Source: Globodera rostochiensis
Lineage: Eukaryota > Nematoda > Chromadorea > Rhabditida > Heteroderidae
Assembly: GCA_018350325.1 (NCBI GenBank)
Contig: JAEVLN010000013.1
Coordinates: 1,550,001 to 1,614,000, forward strand
DNA length: 64,000 bases
Reading direction: 5' to 3'
The position numbers and the translations under genes are program-made. Shown here in pieces: positions 31,407-41,589 of this stretch. A model generated the notes under the pieces. It worked only from the letters and a program-made list of their open reading frames with translations. It did no database searches and was not told the origin of the DNA. How positions within the stretch are numbered: the first letter of the stretch is position 1; each line of letters starts with the position of its first letter.

Positions 31407-32545
31407 ATGAACAAATTTGCCGACAAAATTTCATTCATCGTCGCCCTTTTGGCATTTTGTGCCGTTGTCTCCGGAGAAACGGATGGCGAACGACCAGTGC
31501 AAGCAGCGGAATTGTCGGAGGTGGAAGTGATGTAAGCTTTTTCAAATTAAAAGCATTGATCATAAGTAGAGACCGGAATTTTGAAAAAACCTGGACCTGG
31601 ATCTGGATTTTGGAAAAACCTGGAACTGGATCCGGAAGTTGAAAAAACCTGGACCTGGATCTGGATTTGGAAATAACCTGGATCTGGATTTTGGAAATAA
31701 CCTGGATCCGGAAGTTGAAAAAACCTGGACCTGGATTTTGGAATGACCTGGATCCGGAAGTTAAAAAAACCTGGACCTGGATTTTGGAATGACCTGGATC
31801 TGGATTTACTTGGATTAAAATCCAGGTTTTCTGGATATCCAGATCCAGAGTGCTCCAACGAAAATAATACCTAGATTCTGGCTCTGGATCCAGAAAAATC
31901 CAAGTCTGAATCCAGATCCAGTCCAGTCTCTAATTACAAGCTAAAAAATAAACTTTATTAAAAAACTTTGGAGTTTTGTCATTATGGAAAAAATATGTCA
32001 CAACAGAAATCGATTTGGCTGCTTTTGAACAGTCTGACATCTTTCTGAATTTTGCATAAATTTACTAATCGAATTGTTAATGAAAGAGCATAATTACTAA
32101 AGCCCGCAATGAGACGAGATCTTGACGAGATTTTTTAAGATCTTGCTTCGAGATTTTTCGAGAATCTCGTCTCGAGATCTCGCTCGAAGCTCAAGTCCGG
32201 GCTCTAATAATTACCGATCTGAGTGTACATTTTGAGTTAGAGGATGCAAAAAAGTTTTTTCCGAATTTTTAGTTGGGGAAAAAGCTGGGGGTAGGGGATG
32301 GATGCTAAAGAATACCGTACCCTATATACTGTTTTAATTACCCACCCCACTCTGTAATAATTACCACTCTAGGGAGGGGATTGAAATAATTACCCATGGG
32401 TAATTAGTATATATATACGGTATGTCCTGCAAATTTGTGCCTTTTATTTAGCGACCCGGTGGCGCATCTTCGGGCGGCACGTGGCTGCACCATTACGTAC
32501 TGCTTCGATAAATGTCCCGGCCGATCGCACCCAAACCCGTGCTGA
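31407..32545 (+). CDS. Secreted four-cysteine peptide, 72 aa, copy 1
   Basis: Exons 31407-31531 and 32452-32545, phase 2 join (AT|GTAAGC to TTTATTTAG|C). The signal peptide MNKFADKISFIVALLAFCAV ends VSG, followed by an acidic propeptide-like stretch (ETDGERPVQAAELSEVEV). The mature C-terminal part is RGCTITYCFDKCPGRSHPNP plus a terminal Cys: C-x4-C-x3-C-x8-C. The terminal Cys-rich segment behind an acidic spacer suggests a processed peptide. It does not match a family I can name; some resemblance to the C-terminal Cys region of RALF-type peptides is too weak to call. The 920-bp intron holds two hAT-type MITEs. A second copy lies inverted at 38822-39468, differing by three residues in the first exon and none in the second. 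Confidence 0.85.
31567..31932. mobile_element. hAT-type MITE with CCTGGATCTGGA words
   Basis: Ends TAGAGACCGGAATTTTG and TCCAGTCCAGTCTCTA; flanks ATCATAAG and ATTACAAG agree at 6 of 8. The interior is an array of ACCTGGATCTGGATTTTGGA with complement copies on the right side. The inverted-arm copy of this intron keeps only the outer ~25 bp. Confidence 0.8.
32098..32206. mobile_element. hAT-type MITE with GAGATCTCG words
   Basis: Ends TAAAGCCCGCAATGAG and CTCAAGTCCGGGCTCTA, with a perfect 8-bp duplication ATAATTAC (32090-32097, 32207-32214). The interior GAGATCTTGACGAG/TCTCGTCTCGAGATCTCG folds on itself. Confidence 0.9.
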
Positions 32546-32879
32546 ATGGGCAACACAACAAAGTCTAAGAAAAGGACAGCTGCTCGGTCGGAAGCATTTC
32601 ACAAAAGCAAAAGCATAACAATTCGAACATCAAATTAAACATTAATATGTGTTGAAGCTGCCAAGAAAAATTTTCTGAAAAAGTACATTAACGTCAACAC
32701 AAATTTGGTGTCCAAAAAGTACATTAACAATTGAAAATTGATACATAACCTTCTAAATGACTGTAATGTTATTTTCGGTTATTCAATTTTTGATTTATTT
32801 CTAGAAGTAATTCGAAACTATTTTTTTAATCTAAATCATTGTTTTTCCAAACCCTGTTTACGTTGACTTCTTATGACAT

Positions 32880-33355
32880 TCAATCAGAAATTGGACGGTG
32901 CGTTGAGTACCACAAGTCCAAAAGGTACTAATTAGTGCGCACGAGAGTCTCGGTATCGAGTATCGGGGTCAAGTGTCGGTATCGAGTCTCGAGTATCGGG
33001 GAATTTTGGGTCTCGTGCATCACTAGTACTAATGTGGTCCGTCACACATTGTTGTCGGAGCTGTCCGACCAAATGGTTGACTTAAAAAAACCTTTAATTA
33101 TGCATTTCCATTTAAATTTTGTAACATTGTATTCTTCAAAGAAATAGTGCGTGAAAAGGAGAGCGAAAGGGCGTCAGACGGCGAGAGTAATTTGGACATC
33201 AACGCACCCTATCGAAAAATTGTTTTACTTTTTCTATAAGAAATCAGAAATTTTACGGTGCGTTGAACCACAAGGGGTGCAAAGTGGTCGGTACAGTCGT
33301 TGTGTACTAATTTTTGGAACTGTCCAACCGTAAGGTTGGGCTTAAGCCTGTTTTC
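32880..33355 (-). repeat. R1 repeat (minus), interrupted by a CTCGAG-word MITE
   Basis: R1 read on the minus strand occupies 33150-33345, with an older partial R1 at 32880-32935 and 33035-33090. Between them (about 32930-33030) is an element with GTGCGCACGAGAGTCTCGG and GTCTCGTGCATCACTA ends, the same pair seen nested at 21818-21931. Confidence 0.75.
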
Positions 33356-33591
33356 ATAAAAAATTATGCTTAACTACGATTGGACCCGTCCCATACCGCC
33401 GGCCGACCCCTCTCGAAAATATTTAACGTGCGTTGTGATGACCAATATTACCCTCATTGCTTTTCCGTCTAATGTAAAGTTAATTAATTTTAAATTATTA
33501 TTATTATTATTTATTATAATAAAGCGTCTGGGCCCATGGGATAAATGGGCGACATGGCAGCGAGTGGGGTGACGAATGCTATGCTTTACAC

Positions 33592-33717
33592 TAGGGTTGG
33601 TCCCCGACCCCTCGGGGGCGGGACGGGAAAGTCGGGGAGGCCGGGGTTGGCCATGTCGGGGGATCGGGGACGACCCCATTTTTGGGCTCGGGGTCGGGGG
33701 TCTTGTGACCAACCCTA
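33592..33717. mobile_element. hAT-type MITE, TIR TAGGGTTGGTC
   Basis: Left TAGGGTTGGTCCCCGACCCC, right GTGACCAACCCTA, perfect 8-bp duplication CTTTACAC (33584-33591, 33718-33725). The inside is GGGGTCGGGG words. It is closest to 28839-29094. Confidence 0.95.
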
Positions 33718-33725
33718 CTTTACAC

Positions 33726-34560
33726 TCCTTGAAGTACTTGGAACGTCCCCCGGGGCATCAATGGAATTTCACCGGAAATTGATAAGAAAAAAAGGGAACA
33801 CATGAATTAATGAAATTAGCAAGAAGCCTCTTTTACATTATTTATTATTATTATTTTGTAAAAATATTAGCCAATTGAAAAACCCCCAATTTCAAGCGAC
33901 ATCTACCTACTTAAACTAACAAAAATCATTCAAAATCCAAAAAGAAAATTCCGTTAAGCAATAGTGAGGGGGCGATGGTCAAGAATTGCACGTGCTGGCA
34001 GCTTACATGACCCTAATGAACGATGTGCCGAAAATGCGGAGCGATCATTGGCTGAAGAAGAAGGTGGCATTTGGTCCTGCAACTGTCACATATTGTTCGG
34101 TCAAATTAGTCCAAACATTGTGCCGACAAAGTCACCAATTGGGGTAGGCCATAAAAATTAATTAGGTATTATAGTTTATTAAATTAGCTACAATAAATAA
34201 ATTTTTTTTTAAATGAATGTAAAGCATCTCGGCTAAATTTAAACATTTTAAGCCGATGCCGTCGGCGGTGACAACAACGCTTGCATATTTTGAGTTCAGA
34301 GAACCGCTGGATGTTGATGATGATGGCCGAAGTATTGGTATTGGCCTCACTGTTGTAGTGCCGAAACTTCTTGGTAAAGTGGTGGATTTTACAAAATTCA
34401 TATTTCAAACAATTTTCAGTATGTCTTGTGTTTGCCTTCGGCACGTTTTTGTTCTGAACAGAAAACAGATGATTTGAATGTTGTCTAAATTAAAAATTTA
34501 AATTCAAATTTGTGAAAAAAAAATGCATTTGCCTTAACCAATATGTATTCAATTTTGTTT
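33726..34560. other. Possible exon remnants, no gene resolved
   Basis: 33960-34140 and 34250-34420 have higher GC and open frames on both strands but no recognisable domain and no closed exon chain. On the minus strand 34400-34210 reads a Ser/Thr/Pro-rich stretch; on the plus strand a TTTTAAG acceptor precedes it. A decayed or unrecognised gene is possible. Confidence 0.3.
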
Positions 34561-35780
34561 AGACTAGAGAACGGAAACTCAGACCAAACAAATATTTGTA
34601 CAAAAGTTTTGGTCATTTTTTGTTTTTTGGTTTTTTTTGGGTTGCGCTCCAATTTAACCAAACAAATATTTGTACAAAATTTTTTGGGTTTTTTTGGGTT
34701 TTGGTTTTTTTTGGGTTGAAAAACCCAAAATTTTGTACAAAACCCAAAAAATTTTAGAAGACGTAATAAAATGCCCAAATTACCGATTTTTTTTTTTAAA
34801 TTTTTTAATAAAATTTTATTCAACGCATTTTCTGACCAGTCACCACAAATTCATGAAAAATTAATATCAGGGTACCACATGTCAAACCCAAAAATCAGGA
34901 ATACCGGCTGAAAAATCAGAAAAAAATCAGGAATATTTTTAGGTGTGTAAATATATGAATTTAATGCCAAACTTTTTTAGTGTTAAGAAAAGTGTGTAAA
35001 ATTTCGATAATTTGCCGATTTTTGAATTTTCAGAAATCCAATTTATTTTTGCGAATTCTGCTTTATTAGGGGGTGGCGGTCGGCGGTGCCGATAGGCGGC
35101 GCCAAGAAAATTTTGAATTTTTGACTCAATTTGTTAAGGGATTTGTAACAAAATTTTAAAATTACATTACTTTTTTTTTGAAGTTTTTTAGGAATGGGAG
35201 AGGTCCGCTGGCGCGCCAGAAAATTTTTGCAGAAATCAAGTCTTTGTTACAAAATTAAACCAAAAAATTCAGAAAAATATGTTGATTCTTTCAAAAATAC
35301 TTTTTTTGCCATTGTAATTAAAAAATATTCGAAAATTTACTTTAAAATTTACTAATGGGGGGAAGCGTATTTGAGCAGAGGAAAAATGATAAATAGTGCT
35401 TGCACTAAGGCAGGTTCGATCCCAACACATAACGTAAGAGTTACCGGAAAGACAACCACTAAGCCATCAATTACTCAGAATGATTCTTGTTAAAAAGATT
35501 GAAAATCACTCAATGATGCTATCCTATCTTTAGGGGGTGTAAATTCAACCGGGCAATACCCAAAAAATTTGTACAAAAAATACGTTGGACCAAACAAATA
35601 TTTGTACAAAATTTTTTGGGTTTTTTTGGGTTTTGGTTTTTTTTGGGTTGAGCCCCAATTTGACCAAACAAACAAAAACAAAAATTTTTGGGTCCAATTT
35701 TTTGTACAAATATTTGGGTTTTTTTGTACAATTATTTGTTTGGTCGTACTCTAGTTTAGACTATTTTTGTATAAAATTAT
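34560..35780. repeat. AAATATTTGTACAAA and AATCAGGAAT word elements
   Basis: 34575-34770 and 35565-35755 are two copies of a fold-back repeat with ACCAAACAAATATTTGTACA and TTTTTGGGTTTTTTTGGGTT, each internally inverted. 34868-35150 has CCAAAAATCAGGAATACCGG and carries GCGGTGCCGATAGGCGGCGC. No ORF of interest. Confidence 0.75.
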
Positions 35781-35886
35781 AGGGCTTTTTCACACTTTTT
35801 TTGTTTTTGTTTTGTTATAAAACTCATTGTCTTGTTGCTGTACATGCGCATCAACGCTTGTGCCGCCTGATCAATGCTGTTATCAC

Positions 35887-35971
35887 TAGAGCCCGGACTG
35901 GATTTGGATCCAGACTTGGATTTTTCTGGATTCCAAATCTGGTCCAGGATTTTTCAAAATTCCGGGCTCTA
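35887..35971. mobile_element. 85-bp hAT-type MITE, TIR TAGAGCCCGGA
   Basis: Ends TAGAGCCCGGACTGGA and TCCGGGCTCTA; flanks GTTATCAC and GTTGTCAC agree at 7 of 8. The interior is GGATCCAG/CTGGATTCC words. It is one of the shortest complete members seen. Confidence 0.88.
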
Positions 35972-35979
35972 GTTGTCAC

Positions 35980-36525
35980 TCGGTATGAGTCTTGTCAAGA
36001 CTTTAAAAATTCATTAAAGTTTCCTTAATTCTCTTGGCGGTGAAATGTCCGCGCCGCCGGCCCGTGCCAAAAAAGTAAGTAGAGTTGGCCGGGACCGGGA
36101 CTGGGACTGAACTCTCCAAAATGCGTGCAAATAATTTGAAAAATGTCTTTTTGCGTTCGGAATGGACGGATCCGGTCGTTTTGGCGCCAATCGTTTTGGC
36201 GTAATTAGGTAGTCATTACTTAGTAATTAGGACGTTTGTCGAACCTTTGATCAAACGAAAGCTAACCGTCGTCTTTTTCTCAAAAAATTATTGCTTAAAA
36301 CGTTTGAAAACTCGTGACAGTTTGGCGCGGTGCCTCATAGCTTTCTGTGTTTAAGTCGAATTGCCTAGCTTTTTTTTATTATAGCATCTACAGACATGGC
36401 GCGTTTGAATGATACCAAGATTGTTTGGTTTGGTCAAATAACCAAAAAGTTAGAACGTTTCAAACACGTCGGCTCCAAACTGTCCCAGACCGCGGGATGG
36501 AAGCTCTTGACAAAAATGCCAATTA
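35980..36525. other. Spacer with repeat fragments, no gene seen
   Basis: 36085-36110 contains GGCCGGGACCGGGACTGGGA. 36170-36200 contains CGTTTTGGCGCCAATCGTTT, a motif found again at 40665-40685. No exon evidence. Confidence 0.5.
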
Positions 36526-36715
36526 GGCCCCCCCCGAAAGTCAATTAGCCCCCTCCCCACCCCCGAAAGTCAATTAGCCCCCCCCCCCGAAAGTCAATTA
36601 GCCCCCCCCCCCGAAAGTCAATTAGCCCCCCCCCCCCGAAAGTCAATTAGCCCCCCCCCCCACCCCCGAAAGTCAATTAGCCCCCCCCACCCCCGAAACT
36701 GATTTCAATCGCGAC
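36526..36715. repeat. Array of GAAAGTCAATTAGC separated by poly-C
   Basis: About eight units of CCGAAAGTCAATTAG with C-runs of 6-14 between them. C-run length varies from unit to unit, as expected for slippage. Confidence 0.9.
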
Positions 36716-37034
36716 CAAAACGCAGCCGGCAATTCCAACAATTGGCTTCTTCAAATGCCACACTGATGCTCTAATTTTGTCGCCATATCCAATGATTGGT
36801 TTTGATCAGTTTATTCGCACTTTTTAGGGCATGTTTTGGTCACAGTCCTCCGGGTACAATATTTGACCGTGACAATGTTTTGTTTTTTTGGTTTTTTGAG
36901 GTGCGGGTACACAATTTGAAGGATGGGAAAAGACTGAAAAATTTCCGAAAGTCCTCAGGGTTTAATAATGACGAAAGACAAAATGTTAATTTAATTCTCA
37001 TCACTTTTTTCTTACATTTTTCCTTCCCCAACCC

Positions 37035-37400
37035 ATCATAGCATCCGATCAGCCAACCCATCATCGCATCCGATCAGCCAACCCATCATCGCATCCGATC
37101 AGCCAACCCATCATCGCATCCGATCAGCCAACCCATCATCGCATCCGATCAGCCAACCCATCAGCCAACCCATCATCGCATCCGATCAGCCAACCCATCA
37201 GCCAACCCATCATCGCATCCGATCAGCCAACCCATCATCGCATCCGATCAGCCAACCCATCATCGCATCCGATCAGCCAACCCATCATCGCATCCGATCA
37301 GCCAACCCATCAGCCAACCCATCATCGCATCCGATCAGCCAACCCATCAGCCAACCCATCATCGCATCCGATCAGCCAACCCATCATCGCATCCGATCTG
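37035..37400. repeat. 24-bp minisatellite CATCGCATCCGATCAGCCAA
   Basis: About fourteen copies of CATCATCGCATCCGATCAGC plus CAACC. Some are followed by an extra 12-bp CAGCCAACCCAT half unit, giving a mixed 24/36-bp pattern. No stop occurs in one frame, but no flanking coding sequence supports translation. Confidence 0.92.
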
Positions 37401-37965
37401 TTACCCTAAGAAAGGTGAGAACGGGGATAAAAAAGTATTTAAAAGAGAATATTTTATTTGTAATGAATGGAGGACAGGGAGGGATTGAAGGGGGTAATTA
37501 AGGTGAACTGATCAAATGGGGCGTGGGTGAATGAGTGAGTTGATGACCCAATTAGCTTCAGAATGGGGGGTGGGGGGGGGAATGAATGGACAAACGAAAT
37601 GAATGGTGGGGGGGGGGGGAGACCGACCGCCGCTTACGAACGAACGAAGAATGAATGAATGTGAAAATGAATTGTCTGGTGTGGTGGCTGGCGGTGGTCA
37701 GCAGACGGACGAAAGAGACAAGCGCTGCCAGCGGCGTGCTGCTGCTGGGGAGAGCAAAAAACGGACGGCGGCGCCGGAGGGGCGACAGCCGACAGAGACA
37801 GCGGGGCGGGGGGCGGCGGCGTTCGCTGTGCAGAAAAGGAAAGGGGGCCAAGCCCCGAGGAGAGAGGCACGGGATGGGACGGACCAGACTGACCGCCGGA
37901 GGCGGGCGGGGGGGGGGACACAAAACAACTATATATTTGTGTAAAATTGGTTATTTTTGGATTCC
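37401..37965. other. GC-rich block, promoter-like or low complexity
   Basis: 37560-37920 is strongly purine- and G-rich on + (GGGGTGGGGGGGGG, GCGGCGGCGCCGGAGGGGC-like). Open frames on both strands are compositional (Pro/Arg/Ser). Short AATGAATGAATG repeats are present. No gene is claimed. Confidence 0.45.
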
Positions 37966-38250
37966 GGCCTTATTTCTATTGATGGCACAATATAAATGAC
38001 TGAAATGTGCAATGACGCATAACATATATAGAATTCGTTGGCCGCATTTTAAAAATTTAAATTCAATAAATAAAATTAGAAACTTTATTTTGAACCCGGT
38101 TTTTAAGTCGAATTTCTATTGATGGCACAATATAAATGACTGAAATGTGCAATGACGCATAACATATATTGAATTCGTTGCCATTGTTTCGCATTTTAAA
38201 AATTTAAAAAATTCAATAAATAAAATTAGAAACTTTATTTTGAACCCGGT
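37966..38250. repeat. Two-copy tandem duplication, ~140 bp
   Basis: TTTCTATTGATGGCACAATA through AACCCGGTTTTTAAGTCGAA is present twice in tandem with small indels (second copy lacks GGCCGCA, gains TGCCATTGTTTC). An R1 copy follows directly. Confidence 0.9.
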
Positions 38251-38254
38251 TTTT

Positions 38255-38480
38255 AAGTCGAACCGTATGGCCAGACAGTTACAAAAATTGACACAACGAT
38301 ACACCGCCCACTTGGTACCCCTTTGTACTTGTGGTTCAACATATCGGAAATTGTTGCTTTCTTATGGAAAAACTAAAACATTTTTTCGATAGGGTGCGTT
38401 GATGTCCAAATTACTCTCGCCTTCTGCCGCTCTCTCTCTCGCTTTTAGTGCACTATTCTCAAAGAATAAAATGTTCCAAA
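38255..38480 (+). repeat. R1 repeat copy
   Basis: GAACCGTATGGCCAGACAG, TGTGGTTCAACATATCGG, TTTTTCGATAGGGTGCGTTG and ATTACTCTCGCCTTCTGCC in the usual order, with CT-rich 3' end and AAAGAATAAAATGTTCC tail. Confidence 0.85.
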
Positions 38481-38619
38481 ATTTTTATGAAATTTAACAT
38501 TTATAAAATTCATTGTAGCGCTCCTCAAATAAACAATTTTAAAAATTTCGAAAAGCTAAATATACGACCTCGAAAACCGCCCGGAAACCCCCCGGAAGCA
38601 CCTTTCTTTCATTTAGAAG

Positions 38620-40450
38620 GTTATGTATCAATTTTTTGTTAATGTACTTTTTTGGACACCAAATTTGTGTTGACGTTAATGTACTTTTTCAGAAAATTTT
38701 TCTTGGCAGCTTCTACACATATTAATGTTTAATTTGAAGTTCGAATTGTTATGCTTTTGCTTTTGTGAATTGCTTCCGATCGAGCAGCTGTCCTTTTCTT
38801 AGACTTTGTTGTGTTGCCCATTCAGCACGGGTTTGGGTGCGATCGGCCGGGACATTTATCGAAGCAGTACGTAATGGTGCAGCCACGTGCCGCCCGAAGA
38901 TGCGCCACCGGGTCGCTAAAAAAAGGCACAAATTTGCAGGACATACCGTATATATATACTAATTACCCATGGGTAATTATTTCAATCCCCTCCCTAGAGT
39001 GGTAATTATTACAGAGTGGGGTGGGTAATTAAAACAGTATATAGGGTACGGTATTCTTTAGCATCCATCCCCTACCCCCAGCTTTTTCCCCAACTAAAAA
39101 TTCGGAAAAAACTTTTTTGCATCCTCTAACTCAAAATGTACACTCAGATCGGTAATTATTAGAGCCCGGACTTGAGCTTCGAGCGAGATCTCGAGACGAG
39201 ATTCTCGAAAAATCTTCGATTAGTAAATTTATGCAATATTCAGAAAGGTGTCAGACTGTCCAAAAGCAGCCAAATCGGGTCCAGGTTTTTTCAAAATTCC
39301 GGTCTCTACTTATGATCAATGCTTTTAATTTGAAAAAGCTTACATCACTTCCACCTCCGACAATTCCGCTGCTTGCACTGGTCGTTCGCCATTCGTTTCT
39401 CCGGAGACAACGGCACAAAATGCCAACATGGCGACGATGAATGAAATTTTGGCGGCAAATTTGTTCATTTTGTTAAACAATTTAAGATTAATTGAAATTA
39501 AAAAGGAATTAATTAGTAGTCGCTGTCTTTCAATGAACAAAATGCAAAAATGCGCCCCATTTTATATTAATATTTTTTGTTTACTAATTTATTTGGTGAC
39601 GATTTGAAAAAGTGCCATTAGTCAGCAAATTTTATGAAATTGGCCGATTTTACATTAATTATTTTAATCTTTGTGCGGACGAATGCCCATTTTAATCCGT
39701 TTTCAGCTGATTATATTAGTAAGCAAATAAATTATGTAATAAAATTGTTGACTTTTAATATTAGTAATAATAAATAAAATGTCTTCCAACTGCAAATTCG
39801 TCTCAATTTTATGTAATTATTATTTCTGTCGGGCCAGGTTAAGCCAAGTTAGGGACAGGCATAAAATTCGCTGTTAATTAATAAAATTCGTTGTATTTGT
39901 AAAAAGCCTGGTTTTTCTCGAGATAAAACTTAAGACTCAAAAAAATCCGAGACTTCTCGTGCCAAGAACATTTTTTATCAGAAAATTTTAATTTTTGGTT
40001 AAAAAACTCGGAAAATTTGGCTGTTTTTATTAGGGGGGGGGGGTTAGAGGGGAGGGGACCAGCGGTACCGATAGGCGCGGTAAGAAGAAAAAATGAAAAT
40101 TCTGACGATTTCGTTAAGAAACTTGTCCAATTCGACTTACAAATTAGTCCAATGTGTAAAAAAACTAATTGTTTATGTGAAATGTTAAAATGACTTTTTG
40201 CAATTAGGAAAGACTATTGTTGTATAAAGGAAACATAAAGCATTGAACTTAAGTCCAACCCTTCGGCCGGACAGTTCCAAAAATTATACACAAAGATCCC
40301 CCGACCAGTTAATACCTTTCGGCTTGTGGTTCAAGGCATAGTACAATTGATGATTTCTTATAGAAAAAGTAAAACAATTTTTTGATAGGGTGCGTTGATG
40401 TCCAAATTACTCTCGCCGTCTGATGCCCTCTCTCTCTCTCTCTCTTTCTG
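38620..40450 (-). repeat. Right arm of the large inverted duplication
   Basis: Complementary to 30424-32760. The inner boundary is near GAAGGTTATGTATCAATTTT at 38625 and the outer end is the R1 copy at 40256-40450. Differences from the left arm are mostly point changes plus two deletions inside the peptide-gene intron. The arms are separated by about 5.9 kb of unrelated sequence. Confidence 0.92.
38822..39468 (-). CDS. Secreted four-cysteine peptide, 72 aa, copy 2
   Basis: Exons 39468-39344 and 38915-38822 on the minus strand, with the same splice phases as the copy at 31407-32545. The leader MNKFAAKISFIVAMLAFCAV and ETNGERP differ at three positions from the other copy; the cysteine-bearing second exon is identical at protein level (RGCTITYCFDKCPGRSHPNP, final Cys). 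The intron is only 428 bp because the inner parts of both MITEs present in copy 1 are missing here. Both copies look intact, so two peptide doses may be expressed. The function is unknown. Confidence 0.85.
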
Positions 40451-41589
40451 CTGGATTGTATCCAGGACTGGACGTCACCGGCCCCTGAGTCCCCGTCACG
40501 CGTAATTTTTTAGAAATGCTACGGTACGGCGTAAGCGTAATACGTCATGACGTCCAGCCCTGAATTTTTTTTCTGTCGCAAAATGACCTTTTAAATGCGA
40601 CAAAACAAAAAAAAATATACGGAATTTTACGGAATACGGTACGGAACGGAACCGGGTCCGATCGTTTTGGCGCCGATCGTTACCTACTGGCCGCCGTAGT
40701 CGAGTGTGCGGTACTTTGGCTGCTATTTTCCACCTTACTGTCCAACTTTTCCCCCTATCGGGCTTTGGTTGACTTAAAAGGCGTTTTTCCTTAATTCTCA
40801 AGTTTTTCCTTAATTTTCAAAATTTTAAACCGGTTCAAAAACGGATTTAAATTCTCAATTTTGATTTTCTATCAACTAATTCCTAATTTTGAAAGCTGAT
40901 TTTTCCTATTTTTTAATCAGTAAACAACTGAGTCCCCAGTCAAAAGACACTTCAGTCCCGAGGTCTGTAACTCTTCAGGGAATGGTTGCCTAACTAAATT
41001 TTTCGGATTCTTACATTGCAGACCGAGAGGAGTCGATTGGTATATTTTTTGTTCGATTTTGGCTCTGGCTGCTATGACCGATATTTACCGAGGCGGACGA
41101 CACTTTTTTGTTACATTTCTTTTCTCGACTATATACAGGGGTGCCATCTGTACTTTTTTTAAAGATTTGTCCTTTTTTAGTGTACACGTCCTTTTTTGTC
41201 CTTTATTTGAGATTTCTGGAGCTTTTTGAAGAATTTTTGTTTAAATTTTGAATAATCTTTAGACAGATGGCCAAATTTGTTAATTTAAAGCATTTTTTTT
41301 TTTTGTAATTTTCGTTTAAAAATGTCCAAAATGTAACAGTATTTTGCTCATTATCAAATTTTTTCGGAAATCCATGGTAGCAATTTCCAATCCCCAAATG
41401 TTGAGGAAAATTGTCGGTGGAGAGAAATAGGATTAAAACCCTCACATATATATATATATATGAACGTTTTTGATAGAACCTTTGATTTTTATTTAAATGT
41501 TTTTTTTTATAATTGTTCGTTTTTGAAAAGTTAAAAAAAATTTAATATGTGTACACATTTTGGCTTTCATTTTCAGCTTTAAAAAAACG
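40451..41589. other. Repeat-rich spacer before the membrane-protein gene
   Basis: 40460-40690 holds GACGTCA words and ACGGTACGG/ACGGAATACGG series with GATCGTTTTGGCGCCGATCG. 41135-41210 is a TGTCCTTTTTT word element beginning CAGGGGTGCCATCTGTAC. 41445-41460 is (TA)n. A splice acceptor TTTCATTTTCAG ends at 41576, 13 nt before the next ATG, a likely trans-splice site. Confidence 0.55.

Larger units (their letters stand above)
30424..32760 (+). repeat. Left arm of a large inverted duplication
   Basis: This arm is inverted relative to 38620-40450. Shared blocks in order: R1 repeat, TGTTTCCTTTATACAACAAT, ACCGCGCCTATCGGTACCG, secreted-peptide gene, GGGTAATTAGTATATATATA, and AAAAAGTACATTAACGTCAA near the inner end. 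It is longer than the other arm because of transposon sequence in the intron. Confidence 0.92.

Noticed and set aside
35400..35470. tRNA-like boxes (GGTTCGATCCC and TGGCTTAGTGG on opposite strands)
   Set aside because: The A-box-like and B-box-like strings are on different strands and no cloverleaf can be formed, so neither a tRNA nor a clear SINE is supported.
36526..37400. Possible CRISPR-like arrays (regular short repeats)
   Set aside because: Spacers are not unique and the genome is eukaryotic; these are ordinary minisatellites.
37558..37944. Pro/Arg/Ser-rich frames on both strands of the GC-rich block
   Set aside because: Open on both strands because of composition; no start context, splice sites or domain.
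41446..41462. (TA)n near 41450 as a TATA promoter
   Set aside because: It is a simple repeat 130 bp before a start preceded by a trans-splice-like acceptor; nothing marks it as a promoter.
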